DNA from: JBCBKL01 sp038521825 | GTDB taxonomy: Bacteria > Pseudomonadota > Alphaproteobacteria > Rhodobacterales > Rhodobacteraceae | Length of the DNA: 51,546 bases | Assembly: GCA_038521825.1 (NCBI GenBank) | Contig: JBCBKL010000024.1 | Location: 1 to 51,546, forward strand | Direction of reading: 5' to 3' | Shown: piece by piece, positions 9,770-18,228 of the stretch | How the letters are laid out: every line of letters starts with the position of its first letter | Numbering within the stretch: position 1 is the first letter of the stretch | Translations under genes and position numbers: made by a program | Notes under the pieces: model-generated | What the model saw: only the letters and a program-made list of their open reading frames with translations | Databases searched by the model: none | Told to the model about the DNA's origin: nothing

Positions 9770-9799
9770 TTGACTTATTGCGAATGCTTCTCATATTTA
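9770..9799 (+). promoter_or_regulatory. Candidate promoter overlapped by a Fur-like box for the metal importer
   Basis: A -35-like TTGACT (9770-9775) is followed after 18 bases by TATTTA (9794-9799). Bases 9780-9798 match the classical 19-base Fur box at 11 positions by eye, keeping the AATG and TCAT cores. Placement 25 bases upstream of the importer ATG would suit control by a Fur-family protein such as Mur, Fur or Zur. The metal specificity cannot be read. A good ribosome binding site, GAGGGA (9811-9816), follows. Confidence 0.45.
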
Positions 9800-9822
9800 C
9801 TCTCAGGTATGAGGGATTCTTG

Positions 9823-10776
9823 ATGTTTAACCGCCGCACCTTCTTGGCAACCAGTGTTGCCGCTCTGGGCCTTACTCCGATGCAGGTCAGTGCAGCGCAA
9901 CCGTTCAACATCGTGGCGACGACCAGCATGATCACTGATCTCGTGCGATCCATTGGCGGAGAAGCCGCGACCGTGCGCGGGCTAATGGGCCCGGGTGTCG
10001 ACCCGCACGCTTATCGGCAGACCCGAACCGATATCGTTGCCATGACCCGCGCCGATGCTGTGTTCTGGCATGGTCTCTACCTCGAAGCGCAGATGGAGGA
10101 CTTTTTTGCCCAGCTGGCACGTCGCGTGCCCGTGGTGGCGGCGGCAGACCGCATTGCAACCGACAAACTGATCGCTCATGCCGATTATGCGGGCCGCTAT
10201 GATCCGCATATCTGGATGGATCCGACCATCTGGGCAGAGTGCGCGGATGTTGTTGCCAACGAACTGGGCCTTTTGCGCCCGGATTTTGCGGATCTGTTCA
10301 TGGCCAACGCGGAAACCTTCCGTAAAGATGCGCTTGCGCTTGACGAGTATGCCCGTGACGTCTTGTCCCGCGTGCCGGAAGAACGGCGTGTTCTTGTCAC
10401 TGCACACGACGCATTCGGTTATTTCGGTGAGGCCTATGACTTCGCCGTCGAAGGTATACAGGGTATCTCGACCGAGAGCGAAGCCGGTCTGAACCGCATC
10501 ATCACCTTGGTCGATCTTCTTGTCGAACGACAGGTGCCGGCCGTATTCACCGAAAGCTCTGTATCTGATCGAAACGTCCGTGCGTTGATTGAGGGGGCTG
10601 CCGCAAAGGGACACAATGTTCGCCTTGGCGGGTCTCTTTTTAGTGACGCGATGGGCCGCGAAGGCACCTATGAAGGAACATGGCTGGGCATGATCGACCA
10701 TAACGTCACCACGATCGCTGCCGCACTTGGCGCCGATGTCCCAGCAACGGGTCGACTGGGCAAGTTGGGAAGCTGA
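9823..10776 (+). CDS. Metal ABC transporter substrate-binding protein (SitA/TroA/ZnuA cluster A-I)
   Basis: A 317-residue periplasmic metal-binding protein of the Mn/Zn/Fe family. The start is the ATG at 9823 behind GAGGGA; a frame open from 9724 adds 33 unlikely residues. Residues 3-10 read NRRTFLAT before a hydrophobic core, a possible Tat leader, with cleavage near VSAAQP. Expected metal ligands are seen: His in GVDPHAYR, His in YDPHIWMD, Glu in STESEAG and Asp in LFSDAMG. There is no His-rich loop of the ZnuA kind, so Mn or Fe import is more likely than Zn, which is inference. It leads a four-gene operon with ATPase and two permeases. Confidence 0.9.
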   Translation: MFNRRTFLATSVAALGLTPMQVSAAQPFNIVATTSMITDLVRSIGGEAATVRGLMGPGVDPHAYRQTRTDIVAMTRADAVFWHGLYLEAQMEDFFAQLARRVPVVAAADRIATDKLIAHADYAGRYDPHIWMDPTIWAECADVVANELGLLRPDFADLFMANAETFRKDALALDEYARDVLSRVPEERRVLVTAHDAFGYFGEAYDFAVEGIQGISTESEAGLNRIITLVDLLVERQVPAVFTESSVSDRNVRALIEGAAAKGHNVRLGGSLFSDAMGREGTYEGTWLGMIDHNVTTIAAALGADVPATGRLGKLGS

Positions 10777-10780
10777 GATC

Positions 10781-11572
10781 ATGCTAGAACTGGTGCAACC
10801 CGAGAAAGACACGACCCCGCCTTCGAAACACCCACTGCTGATCCAGGGTTTGACGGTCACATACGCCGCGCAGCCAGCGGTCTTTTCTATCGATCTTGCC
10901 ATTCGTCCCGGCGCGATGACCGCAATTGTTGGCCCGAACGGGGCGGGTAAGTCGACGTTGCTGAAGGCTGTGCTTGGTATACTGAGGCCGCTATCAGGCA
11001 AGGTTAGCGTTTTCGGGGCGCCGCTGCCTAAGACGCTCGACCGTATTGCTTACGTCCCTCAGCGCGCCAGTGTCGATTGGGATTTCCCGACGCGCGTCAT
11101 CGATGTGGTGCTGATGGGGTTCTATCGGCAGCTCGGCCTGCTAGGCCGGGTACGTCAGAAACATCGTGATGGAGCGATGCAGTGTCTGACAAGGGTCGGT
11201 ATGGATGATTTCGCCGAACGTCAGATCGGCCAATTGTCCGGCGGCCAGCAGCAGCGCGTCTTTCTGGCTCGCGCGCTGGCTCAGAACGCCGACATCTATC
11301 TGCTCGACGAACCCTTTGCGGGGGTCGATGCGGCCACTGAAAGGGCCATCATCAATGTTCTCAAAGAACTGCGCGACCAAGGGCGCACCGTCGTGGCAGT
11401 CCATCATGACCTATCGACCGTTGCCGATTACTTTGACGACGTGTTCCTACTCAACGTCACGGCCATCGCGCACGGACCGGTTGCCACGGTTTTCAACGAC
11501 GCCAACCTCGAACGAACCTATGGCGGGCGGTTGGCCACGGCAAAAGCGGATCCGAACTTAGCGGCAGTCTGA
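10781..11572 (+). CDS. Metal ABC transporter ATP-binding protein
   Basis: A 263-residue ATPase of a Mn/Zn/Fe importer. Walker A is GPNGAGKST (about residue 53), signature LSGGQQQR, Walker B IYLLDEPFAGVD, and the switch His is in VVAVHHDLSTV. The YVPQRASVDWDFP Q-loop block is typical of SitB/MntB-type subunits. The ATG at 10781 lies 4 bases past the binding-protein stop and has GGGAAG about 9 bases upstream; the longer frame from 10727 only reads through the end of the preceding gene. Confidence 0.92.
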   Translation: MLELVQPEKDTTPPSKHPLLIQGLTVTYAAQPAVFSIDLAIRPGAMTAIVGPNGAGKSTLLKAVLGILRPLSGKVSVFGAPLPKTLDRIAYVPQRASVDWDFPTRVIDVVLMGFYRQLGLLGRVRQKHRDGAMQCLTRVGMDDFAERQIGQLSGGQQQRVFLARALAQNADIYLLDEPFAGVDAATERAIINVLKELRDQGRTVVAVHHDLSTVADYFDDVFLLNVTAIAHGPVATVFNDANLERTYGGRLATAKADPNLAAV

Positions 11573-11573
11573 C

Positions 11574-12776
11574 TTGTTGGCCGACGCGCTTTTGCTGCAG
11601 CTTGGGTACAACGCGACCCTCGTGACAATCGGTGCAATGCTGCTGGGCATGGCGGCGGGGCTTGGGGGGACGTTTCTTTTCCTCAGAAAACGGGCGCTGG
11701 TGTCCGACGCGATCTCGCATGCGACGCTTCCCGGCATTGGGCTGGCATTCCTTGTAATGACCTTGCTGGGTGGCGACGGGCGCGGCTTGCCGGGTCTACT
11801 GTTGGGGGCGATGCTTTCGGCCGCTTTGGGTCTGCTTGCTGTCCAATGGCTGACCCGCAGAACGCGCCTGGGCGAGGATGCTGCAATCGGTGCCGTCCTG
11901 TCGGTCTTTTTTGGGTTTGGTGTGGTTCTGCTGACGGCCATTCAGACACTATCTCTAGGCCAACAAGCGGGACTCGAAGGCTTTTTGCTTGGTTCGACCG
12001 CTGGCATGCTGAGCGGCGAAGCGGCAATGCTTGCGGTGAGTGCTGCTTTGACGCTTTGTTTGGTGCTTATCCTAAGAAGGCCTTTGACGCTGGCTGCATT
12101 CGATCCGGGATTTGCGCAGGCCACAGGGCATGACCTTAATCGGATTGACCTTGCCACCATGGGCATCGTGCTATGCATCACGGTCGTCGGGCTCAAGACC
12201 GTCGGGTTGATCCTGATCGTGGCAATGCTCATCATCCCGCCTGTGACCGCCCGCTTCTGGTCACAGCGGGTTGATCATGTTGTTATCATCTCGTGCTTGC
12301 TAGGGGGTGCCGCAGGATATGTGGGCGCCGCGATCTCTGCGACGGCACCCAATCTGCCGACCGGACCAATCATAGTGCTGGTCAGCTTTAGCTTTTTTGC
12401 CGCGTCTCTTTTGCTCTCGCCTTCGCGCGGGGTGCTGTCCTCTCTGGTGCAGTATCGGAGATTTCACCGGCGCGTCCATGTCCGGCAGGGTCTTTTGGCG
12501 CTTGCCCATGGGCAGCCGATCCTTGAGCCTGTGACGCTTCGGCTTCTGAAAAGAGCCGGACTTGTCCGCGCTGATGGCGTCGCCACAGACGATGGGCGGG
12601 GCCGAGCGGCAAAGGCGCTGCTTGATGAAAAACGCTGGGATATTGTTCGGGGCGATCTGGCCTTTGCGACTGCGGCCGACCGGTATGATGGCCTGACAGC
12701 AATTGAGAGCGTTCTAACAGCAGACCAGATCGCTGACGTCGATACCCGGATCGGTGCGCCAAAGGTGGTTGAGTAA
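11574..12776 (+). CDS. Metal ABC transporter permease with C-terminal soluble extension
   Basis: A 400-residue protein. Residues 1 to about 285 form an ABC-3 family permease with some eight membrane segments (SHATLPGIGLAFLV, GLKTVGLILIVAMLIIPP). The remaining roughly 115 residues are soluble and basic, beginning near RRFHRRVHVRQGLL, with PVTLRLLKRAGLVRADG resembling a winged-helix recognition region. Chlamydial YtgC carries a comparable fused DtxR-like repressor, YtgR; whether this extension is related is inference. The TTG at 11574, right after the ATPase stop, is the most likely start. The gene overlaps the second permease by one base (TAATG). Confidence 0.88.
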   Translation: MLADALLLQLGYNATLVTIGAMLLGMAAGLGGTFLFLRKRALVSDAISHATLPGIGLAFLVMTLLGGDGRGLPGLLLGAMLSAALGLLAVQWLTRRTRLGEDAAIGAVLSVFFGFGVVLLTAIQTLSLGQQAGLEGFLLGSTAGMLSGEAAMLAVSAALTLCLVLILRRPLTLAAFDPGFAQATGHDLNRIDLATMGIVLCITVVGLKTVGLILIVAMLIIPPVTARFWSQRVDHVVIISCLLGGAAGYVGAAISATAPNLPTGPIIVLVSFSFFAASLLLSPSRGVLSSLVQYRRFHRRVHVRQGLLALAHGQPILEPVTLRLLKRAGLVRADGVATDDGRGRAAKALLDEKRWDIVRGDLAFATAADRYDGLTAIESVLTADQIADVDTRIGAPKVVE

Positions 12777-13681
12777 TGGGATCGGAATTCGTCGCGCTGT
12801 CCCTGGTGCCGTTGGTGATTGGCGTATTGGTTGCCATCGCCTGCGCCCTTCCGGGGAACTTTCTGCTTTTGCGCAGTCAGGCTTTGATCGGCGATGCGAT
12901 CAGCCATGTTGTCCTGCCCGGGATCGTCGCGGCCTTCCTTGTGACAGGGGTGGTGACGACTGGGCCGATGGTGATCGGCGCGGCGGTGGCCGCCGTTTTG
13001 GCCGTGGCCGCGATTGAGGCCGTCAAGCGCCTCGGCAGGATCGAAGCGGGCGCTGCCATGGGCTTGGTATTTACGACGATGTTTGCGGCGGGTGTCCTGC
13101 TACTCGAGCGGTCTGATACGTCCTCCGTTCATCTGGACGTCGAGCATGCGTTGTTCGGCAATCTGGAAAGCCTGATATGGATCGATGCCGAGGGCTGGGA
13201 GTCGGTACTTGATCCTGTGGCCCTCGCGACGCTGCCCGTTGAATTGCCGCGCCTCGCCGTCACGCTTTTCGGCGTCATGGTGTATTTGGCGCTTTTCTGG
13301 CGCCCGCTTTCGATTGCCACGTTCGACGAGGGATTTGCGCAGACCCAAGGCATCCCAACTATCGCACTTGGATTTTCTCTTGTTATCGTCTCGGCGCTGG
13401 CCGCTGTCGCCGCATTCGACGCCGTGGGTTCGATCATTGTTATCGCGATGTTTATCTGCCCACCTGCCGCCGCGCGTCTGATGACCAATCGGCTTGGTGC
13501 CCAAATTGCCTGGTCCGTTGCCTTTGCGGCAGCGGCTGCGGTGATTGGCTATGTGTTGGCGGGCTACGGCCCGCTTTGGTTGGGCGGCGCCGACTCGGTT
13601 AGTGCGGCGGGCATGATAGCAACCGTTTCAGGCATCCTGCTGGCGGGTGCGGCCATGTTCGGTCCGAGGCGTACGGGTTAG
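12776..13681 (+). CDS. Metal ABC transporter permease, second subunit
   Basis: A 301-residue ABC-3 family permease with about eight membrane segments and conserved GDAISHVVLPGIVAAFLV and AFDAVGSIIVIAMFICPPAA. It would form a heterodimeric channel with the extended permease, as SitC and SitD do. The ATG shares its A with the stop of the previous gene. It has no soluble C-terminal extension, in contrast to its partner. The stop overlaps the convergent uraH stop by 4 bases. Confidence 0.9.
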   Translation: MGSEFVALSLVPLVIGVLVAIACALPGNFLLLRSQALIGDAISHVVLPGIVAAFLVTGVVTTGPMVIGAAVAAVLAVAAIEAVKRLGRIEAGAAMGLVFTTMFAAGVLLLERSDTSSVHLDVEHALFGNLESLIWIDAEGWESVLDPVALATLPVELPRLAVTLFGVMVYLALFWRPLSIATFDEGFAQTQGIPTIALGFSLVIVSALAAVAAFDAVGSIIVIAMFICPPAAARLMTNRLGAQIAWSVAFAAAAAVIGYVLAGYGPLWLGGADSVSAAGMIATVSGILLAGAAMFGPRRTG

Positions 13682-14037
13682 CTGCCGCGGTAGGTCGAAT
13701 ACCCGAACGGCGAAAGCAGCAGCGGCACGTGATAGTGCGCCTCTTCATCATCAACCCCGAAGCGGATCGGGATCTGGTCGAGGAACTTGGGTTCTGACAC
13801 CGCCAGTCCGGCTTTCTCCAGATAAGGACCAGTAAAAAAGATCAGCTCGTAGTGCCCTGCTTTCACTTTGCCCTGCGGCAGGATGGGTACATCAGTTCGA
13901 CCGCCTGCGTCGGTCACCGCCTCTGCGATTTTGCGGTGTGAGTTCCCCGACACACGATAGAGCGCAATCTTGATACCTTCGGCAGGCACGCCGCGCGCTG
14001 TGTCGAGTACATGTGTAGTTAGATAGCCAGCCGCCAT
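13678..14037 (-). CDS. uraH: 5-hydroxyisourate hydrolase
   Basis: A 119-residue transthyretin-like enzyme that hydrolyses 5-hydroxyisourate to OHCU in urate breakdown. Both family signatures are present: the N-terminal LTTHVLDTARGVPA with its active-site His, and the C-terminal YRGS that ends the protein. HYHVPLLLSPFGYSTYRGS is the characteristic last strand. It has no signal peptide and is cytoplasmic. It is divergent from puuE-uraD with 56 bases between the starts, so the two probably share a control region. Confidence 0.95.
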   Translation of the reverse strand: MAAGYLTTHVLDTARGVPAEGIKIALYRVSGNSHRKIAEAVTDAGGRTDVPILPQGKVKAGHYELIFFTGPYLEKAGLAVSEPKFLDQIPIRFGVDDEEAHYHVPLLLSPFGYSTYRGS

Positions 14038-14093
14038 TGCATCACCCCAGCCTGTGCCGCAGATTGGCGGCGATCATTTTCGACAGGACCATA

Positions 14094-15515
14094 ATGACCG
14101 AAGACCCTCCACGCTACCCAAGAGATATGCGCGGCTACGGTCGCAACGCGCCTGATGCGGCCTGGCCCGACAATGCGCGCGTCGTGGTCTCGTTCGTTCT
14201 GAACTACGAGGAAGGTGGGGAAAACTGCCTTTTGCACGGTGATGCGGCATCCGAGGCGTTCCTGTCGGAGATTGTGGGAGCGCAGCCATGGCCGGGGCAG
14301 CGCCATTGGAACATGGAATCGATCTATGACTACGGCGCGCGTGCCGGGTTCTGGCGGATCCATCGACTGTTTCAGGAAAGGCAGATCCCGGTCACGGTTT
14401 ATGGCGTTGCAACAGCACTGGCGCGCAGTCCCGAGCAGGTCGAGGCCATGCGCGGCGCCAATTGGGAGATTGCGAGCCATGGCCTGAAATGGATCGACTA
14501 CAAGGACCATTCCGAGGTCGACGAAGCGGCCGACATGGACGCGGCAATTGCGTTGCATACCGAGGTCACAGGCGAGCGGCCAACCGGGTGGTATACCGGC
14601 CGGTGTTCGATCAACACCATCGGGTTGGCCGCCGAGCGGGGATTTGCGTGGATCAGCGACACCTACGACGATGATCTGCCATATTGGAAGCGGATCGCTG
14701 GTCGCGATCAACTGATCCTGCCCTACACGCTTGATTGCAACGACATGCGGTTCGCGACGCCACAGGGCTTCAATGCGGGCGATCAATTCTTCGCCTATCT
14801 CCGCGATACGTTCGACGCGCTTTATGCGGAGGGAATGGCAGGCCACGCAAAGATGATGTCGATTGGTCTGCATTGTCGTCTCATCGGGCGACCGGGCCGT
14901 ATCCAGGCGCTAAGACGGTTCATCGACTATATTCAAGGGTTCGAGGGGGTCTGGTGTGCGCGCCGCCGCGAAATCGCGGAACATTGGAGACATGTTCATC
15001 CGCCCGAGGACCGCTTGCGGCCATCAGAGATGTCGCGTGATGAATTCATCGAGAGGTTCGGAGGTATCTTTGAGCATTCCCCTTGGATTGCAGAGCGGGC
15101 GTTTGAGCTGGAACTGGGGCCAGTGCATGATACCGTGGCTGGTTTGCACAGCGCCCTCTGCCGAGCGTTTCGGCGTGGATCAAGGCACGAGCGGGTCGAT
15201 GTCCTCAAAGCCCACCCTGATCTGGCTGGCAAGCTTGCCGCTGCCAGACGTCTGACTGCTGACAGTGCGTCAGAGCAGGCAAGTGCAGGGCTTGATGCGC
15301 TTACCGATGAGGAACGTGATCGTTTCACGGCGTTGAACCAGGCCTATCAGGGCAAGCACGGCTTCCCGTTCATCATTGCAGTGCGTGATCACGAAAAGGC
15401 TGGGATTCTTCGCTCCTTCGAACGCCGGCTGGGAAGCGATTCAGACGGTGAATTTGACGAAGCTTGTGCACAGGTCGAGCGGATCGCCCGGTTGCGGCTG
15501 GAGGCGCTGCTATGA
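14094..15515 (+). CDS. Fused allantoinase (PuuE) and OHCU decarboxylase (UraD)
   Basis: A 473-residue bifunctional enzyme of urate catabolism. Residues 1 to about 305 form the polysaccharide-deacetylase-like PuuE allantoinase (YPRDMRGYG, VSFVLNYEEGGE, EIASHGLKWIDY). Residues from about 310 form UraD, which decarboxylates OHCU to S-allantoin, with the catalytic His in FGGIFEHSPW, the HPDL block in KAHPDLAGKLA, and GFPFIIAVR. The fusion links two consecutive steps. The start is taken at ATG 14094, since the frame from 14037 has no PuuE-like residues ahead of it. It overlaps the next gene by ATGA. Confidence 0.93.
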   Translation: MTEDPPRYPRDMRGYGRNAPDAAWPDNARVVVSFVLNYEEGGENCLLHGDAASEAFLSEIVGAQPWPGQRHWNMESIYDYGARAGFWRIHRLFQERQIPVTVYGVATALARSPEQVEAMRGANWEIASHGLKWIDYKDHSEVDEAADMDAAIALHTEVTGERPTGWYTGRCSINTIGLAAERGFAWISDTYDDDLPYWKRIAGRDQLILPYTLDCNDMRFATPQGFNAGDQFFAYLRDTFDALYAEGMAGHAKMMSIGLHCRLIGRPGRIQALRRFIDYIQGFEGVWCARRREIAEHWRHVHPPEDRLRPSEMSRDEFIERFGGIFEHSPWIAERAFELELGPVHDTVAGLHSALCRAFRRGSRHERVDVLKAHPDLAGKLAAARRLTADSASEQASAGLDALTDEERDRFTALNQAYQGKHGFPFIIAVRDHEKAGILRSFERRLGSDSDGEFDEACAQVERIARLRLEALL

Positions 15516-16321
15516 ACTATGCGTTTCCGCCGGGGGGCTTGCCCGGTCAGAATGAAAATCCCGAAGGAACGGCCATCTTCACCGATGCCTATGCTGTTCT
15601 TCCCGCCAACACGCAGCGCGACATAGTCACCAGTTTTCTTCCGGGCTGGACCGGCACCCGAGCATGGATCCTTGCCCGTCCGCTCAGTGGTTTCGCCGAA
15701 ACTTTTGCGCAATATGCCCTCGAACTGGCGCCCGAAGGGGGCAGCGATGTACCCGAGCCCGATGACATGGCCGAGGCCGCGCTGTTCGTCGCCCATGGGT
15801 TTCCGCGGCTGCAGTTGGGCCGGGACATTCACGACCTGAAACCGGGCAGCTATGCCTACATACCGCCCGGTGCGGTCTGGTCGCTCTGGAACCGGCACGA
15901 ACAGACCAGTGGCGTGCACTGGATCCGGAAACGGTATGTGCAGGCCAACGGGCTTGGTGCGCCTGATGCGCTGGTTGTGCATGAATCCGATATCCCACGG
16001 GTCTCGATGCCGAATGCAAACGGGATCTGGGCGACACAGCGCTTTGTTGACCCCTTCGATCTTCGTCATGACATGCATGTCAACATCGTCAGCTTCGAAC
16101 CGGGCGGGCGTATCCCGTTTGCCGAGACACATGTAATGGAACACGGGCTTTACGTGCTGCAGGGAACGGCGCGGTACTTGTTGAACAAGGATTGGGTCGA
16201 CGTGGGGCCCGGTGATTTCATGTGGCTGCGCGCTTTTTGCCCACAGGCTTGCATCGCCACAGGTGACGAACCATTTCGCTATCTGCTTTATAAAGACGTA
16301 AACCGGCATGCCCTGTTATGA
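15512..16321 (+). CDS. allE: (S)-ureidoglycine aminohydrolase
   Basis: A 269-residue bicupin of the YlbA/AllE (UGHY) family that releases ammonia from S-ureidoglycine to give S-ureidoglycolate. The C-terminal cupin carries the metal site: Glu, His and His in FAETHVMEHGLYVLQG, and a downstream Gln in CPQACIATG, as described for the E. coli enzyme. LLYKDVNRHALL is a typical family ending. The ATG at 15512 overlaps the puuE-uraD stop, and its own stop overlaps allA, so three genes are translated as a coupled set. Confidence 0.92.
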   Translation: MNYAFPPGGLPGQNENPEGTAIFTDAYAVLPANTQRDIVTSFLPGWTGTRAWILARPLSGFAETFAQYALELAPEGGSDVPEPDDMAEAALFVAHGFPRLQLGRDIHDLKPGSYAYIPPGAVWSLWNRHEQTSGVHWIRKRYVQANGLGAPDALVVHESDIPRVSMPNANGIWATQRFVDPFDLRHDMHVNIVSFEPGGRIPFAETHVMEHGLYVLQGTARYLLNKDWVDVGPGDFMWLRAFCPQACIATGDEPFRYLLYKDVNRHALL

Positions 16322-16800
16322 AAGAGATCGTCTGCCAATCACTGACGGCGGAAGCCTTTGCGCCCTATGGTGACGTTATCGAGGCATCGGGTAACCCGGA
16401 TCGGATCATCAATGCGGGCAAATGCGGGCGGTATCACGATCGCGCCCGCTTGGAGTTTTTTGGCGGATTGCCCGGTATCAGCATCTTTGACGCCGAGGTA
16501 CGAAACCTGCCTTATCAACTCGACCTGCTTGAACGGCATCCGGAAGGCAGCCAAGCGTTTATTCCGATGACCCAGAACCCCTTTCTCGTCACCGTCGCAC
16601 CGGATCAAGATGGGCGGCCGGGCGAGCCCGAGGCCTTTCTGACTGCGCCCGGTCAAGGTATCAATTTTCATTGCGGAACCTGGCACGGTGTCCTCACCCC
16701 GCTGCACCTGCCCGGTTTGTTTGCAGTGGTGGACCGGATCGGCACATCGCCAAATCTCGACGAGTTTTTTCTTGATCCGCCATATTTAGTAGTCCCATAG
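16318..16800 (+). CDS. allA: Ureidoglycolate lyase
   Basis: A 160-residue enzyme that splits ureidoglycolate into glyoxylate and urea, the last step of the pathway here. Family blocks seen are EAFAPYGDVIEA, ERHPEGSQAFIPM, FLVTVAPD and the active-site region INFHCGTWHGVLTPL. The start overlaps the preceding stop (ATGA). Its stop codon lies in the 5' arm of the hairpin that precedes the purine permease gene, so termination here and folding of that leader could influence each other. Confidence 0.94.
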   Translation: MKEIVCQSLTAEAFAPYGDVIEASGNPDRIINAGKCGRYHDRARLEFFGGLPGISIFDAEVRNLPYQLDLLERHPEGSQAFIPMTQNPFLVTVAPDQDGRPGEPEAFLTAPGQGINFHCGTWHGVLTPLHLPGLFAVVDRIGTSPNLDEFFLDPPYLVVP

Positions 16801-16837
16801 TCCCCTCCAGCCGCAAAAAGACGGCGTAACAGGGACT
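16799..16837 (+). promoter_or_regulatory. Two-stem RNA leader pairing with the SD of the purine permease; candidate xanthine/urate riboswitch
   Basis: AGTCCC (16799-16804) pairs perfectly with GGGACT (16832-16837). Inside, CTCCA and GTAACA form the two sides of an internal loop around a second stem, GCCG (16810-16813) with CGGC (16822-16825). The outer stem contains AGGGA, the only plausible ribosome binding site for the ATG at 16844. A short stem, internal loop and stem directly ahead of a purine permease resembles the layout known for NMT1-type (xanthine/urate) riboswitches; I could not check the conserved nucleotides, so class membership is a guess. Confidence 0.45.
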
Positions 16838-16843
16838 GAAAAC

Positions 16844-18166
16844 ATGACTGAGATCTCCGCAAGTTCGGCCTATTCCGACCCAAATCTAACGCCTCCGTTG
16901 GAGCAGGCAGTGCCTTTGGGGCTGCAACATGTGCTAGCGATGTTCGCGTCGAACGTGACACCATCGATCATCGTTGCGGGCGCGGCGGGGCTCGCATTTG
17001 GCGGGCCGGAGCAAGTGTATCTGATCCAGATGGCGATGCTTTTTGCGGGAGTTGCGACGCTGTTCCAGACGATTGGGCTTGGTCCCATTGGCGCACGTCT
17101 GCCAATTATGCAGGGCACCAGCTTTGCCTTTGTTGGTGTTCTGGCGGGCATCGCGGCAACGCAGGGGCTAAGCGTGGCGCTGAGCGCATGCATCATTGGC
17201 GGCGTCGTTCACTTCTGCCTTGGTGCGGTCATCCAGCATCTGCGGTGGCTTTTCCCTCCGTTGGTGACGGGTCTCGTGATCCTTGCCATCGGGCTTTATC
17301 TAATCCCGGTTGCGATCAAGTATGCCGCAGGCGGCGCGGCCAAGTTTCAGATGGAGGCCGAAAGCTTTGGCTCCCTGATGCACTGGACCGTCGCGCTTTC
17401 GGTCGTGATCGTGGCGCTGGCCTTCAAATTCTACACCAAGGGCATTGCCAGCAACGCTGCGATTCTTATCGGTCTGATTGTCGGCTATGTGGTTGCTTTC
17501 GCCTTCGGCATGGTCAGCTTTGCGCCCGTGGCGAACGCGGCGTGGGTCACGTCGATCCAGCCGCTGCCTTACGGGTTTGAGTTCAGCTTGGGCGCTGTTT
17601 TTGCGGTGACACTGGTCAGCATCGTCTCGGCCATCGAAACCGTGGGCGACACATCAGCCACGGCAAAGGCGGGCGCAGGTCGACAGGCAACAGATCGTGA
17701 AATCGCAGGCGCCACCTATGCCGACGGGTTGGGTACGGCTGTGGCAGGTGTTTTTGGCGGGTTGCCCAATACGTCATTCAGCCAGAACGTGGGGATCGTC
17801 GGTATGACCGGGATCATGAGCCGGCATGTCGTAACAATCGGGGCGTTATTCCTGATCCTGTGCGGTCTGGTTCCCAAGGTCGGGGCCATTATCGCGTCGA
17901 TGCCACTCCCGGTATTGGGCGGCGGCGTGATCGTCATGTTCGGTATGGTCGCCGCTGCCGGTCTCAACATGTTGAGCGAGGTAAAGCTAAACAGACGGAA
18001 CATGGTTATCATAGCCGTTTCGCTTGCCGTCGGTCTGGGCCTCAATCTTGTTCCGACAGCGGTGCAGTATGTCCCGGGCGTCTGGAAAACGTTGATGACG
18101 TCAGCAGTGGCGCCGACGGCAATTCTGGCAATCGGGTTGAACCTCGTTCTTCCGGAAGAAGTCTGA
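16844..18166 (+). CDS. Purine (urate/xanthine) permease, NCS2/NAT family
   Basis: A 440-residue inner-membrane transporter with about 14 membrane segments. It has the NCS2 marks LGLQHVLAMF at the first segment, ETVGDTSATAKAG, and the NAT signature SQNVGIVGMTGIMSR, where the Gln and Asn shape the purine site. Members with this pattern import xanthine or urate with protons. It follows allA by 43 bases and precedes puuD, which fits urate as substrate. Its translation may be controlled by the leader hairpin described separately. Confidence 0.92.
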   Translation: MTEISASSAYSDPNLTPPLEQAVPLGLQHVLAMFASNVTPSIIVAGAAGLAFGGPEQVYLIQMAMLFAGVATLFQTIGLGPIGARLPIMQGTSFAFVGVLAGIAATQGLSVALSACIIGGVVHFCLGAVIQHLRWLFPPLVTGLVILAIGLYLIPVAIKYAAGGAAKFQMEAESFGSLMHWTVALSVVIVALAFKFYTKGIASNAAILIGLIVGYVVAFAFGMVSFAPVANAAWVTSIQPLPYGFEFSLGAVFAVTLVSIVSAIETVGDTSATAKAGAGRQATDREIAGATYADGLGTAVAGVFGGLPNTSFSQNVGIVGMTGIMSRHVVTIGALFLILCGLVPKVGAIIASMPLPVLGGGVIVMFGMVAAAGLNMLSEVKLNRRNMVIIAVSLAVGLGLNLVPTAVQYVPGVWKTLMTSAVAPTAILAIGLNLVLPEEV

Positions 18167-18194
18167 TCAAGGCGGCTTGCCAGTTAAGCCAATT

Positions 18195-18228
18195 CGTGGC
18201 CTCCTAACGCAAACGGACGGAGGCCACG
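18195..18228 (+). promoter_or_regulatory. Perfect 10-bp hairpin burying the SD of the aminotransferase gene
   Basis: CGTGGCCTCC (18195-18204) is the exact reverse complement of GGAGGCCACG (18219-18228), with a 14-base loop. The right arm holds GGAGG, the ribosome binding site, and ends on the base before the ATG at 18229. If transcribed, this GC-rich stem should strongly limit initiation. It could instead be a DNA operator; no promoter could be placed with confidence. Confidence 0.6.
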
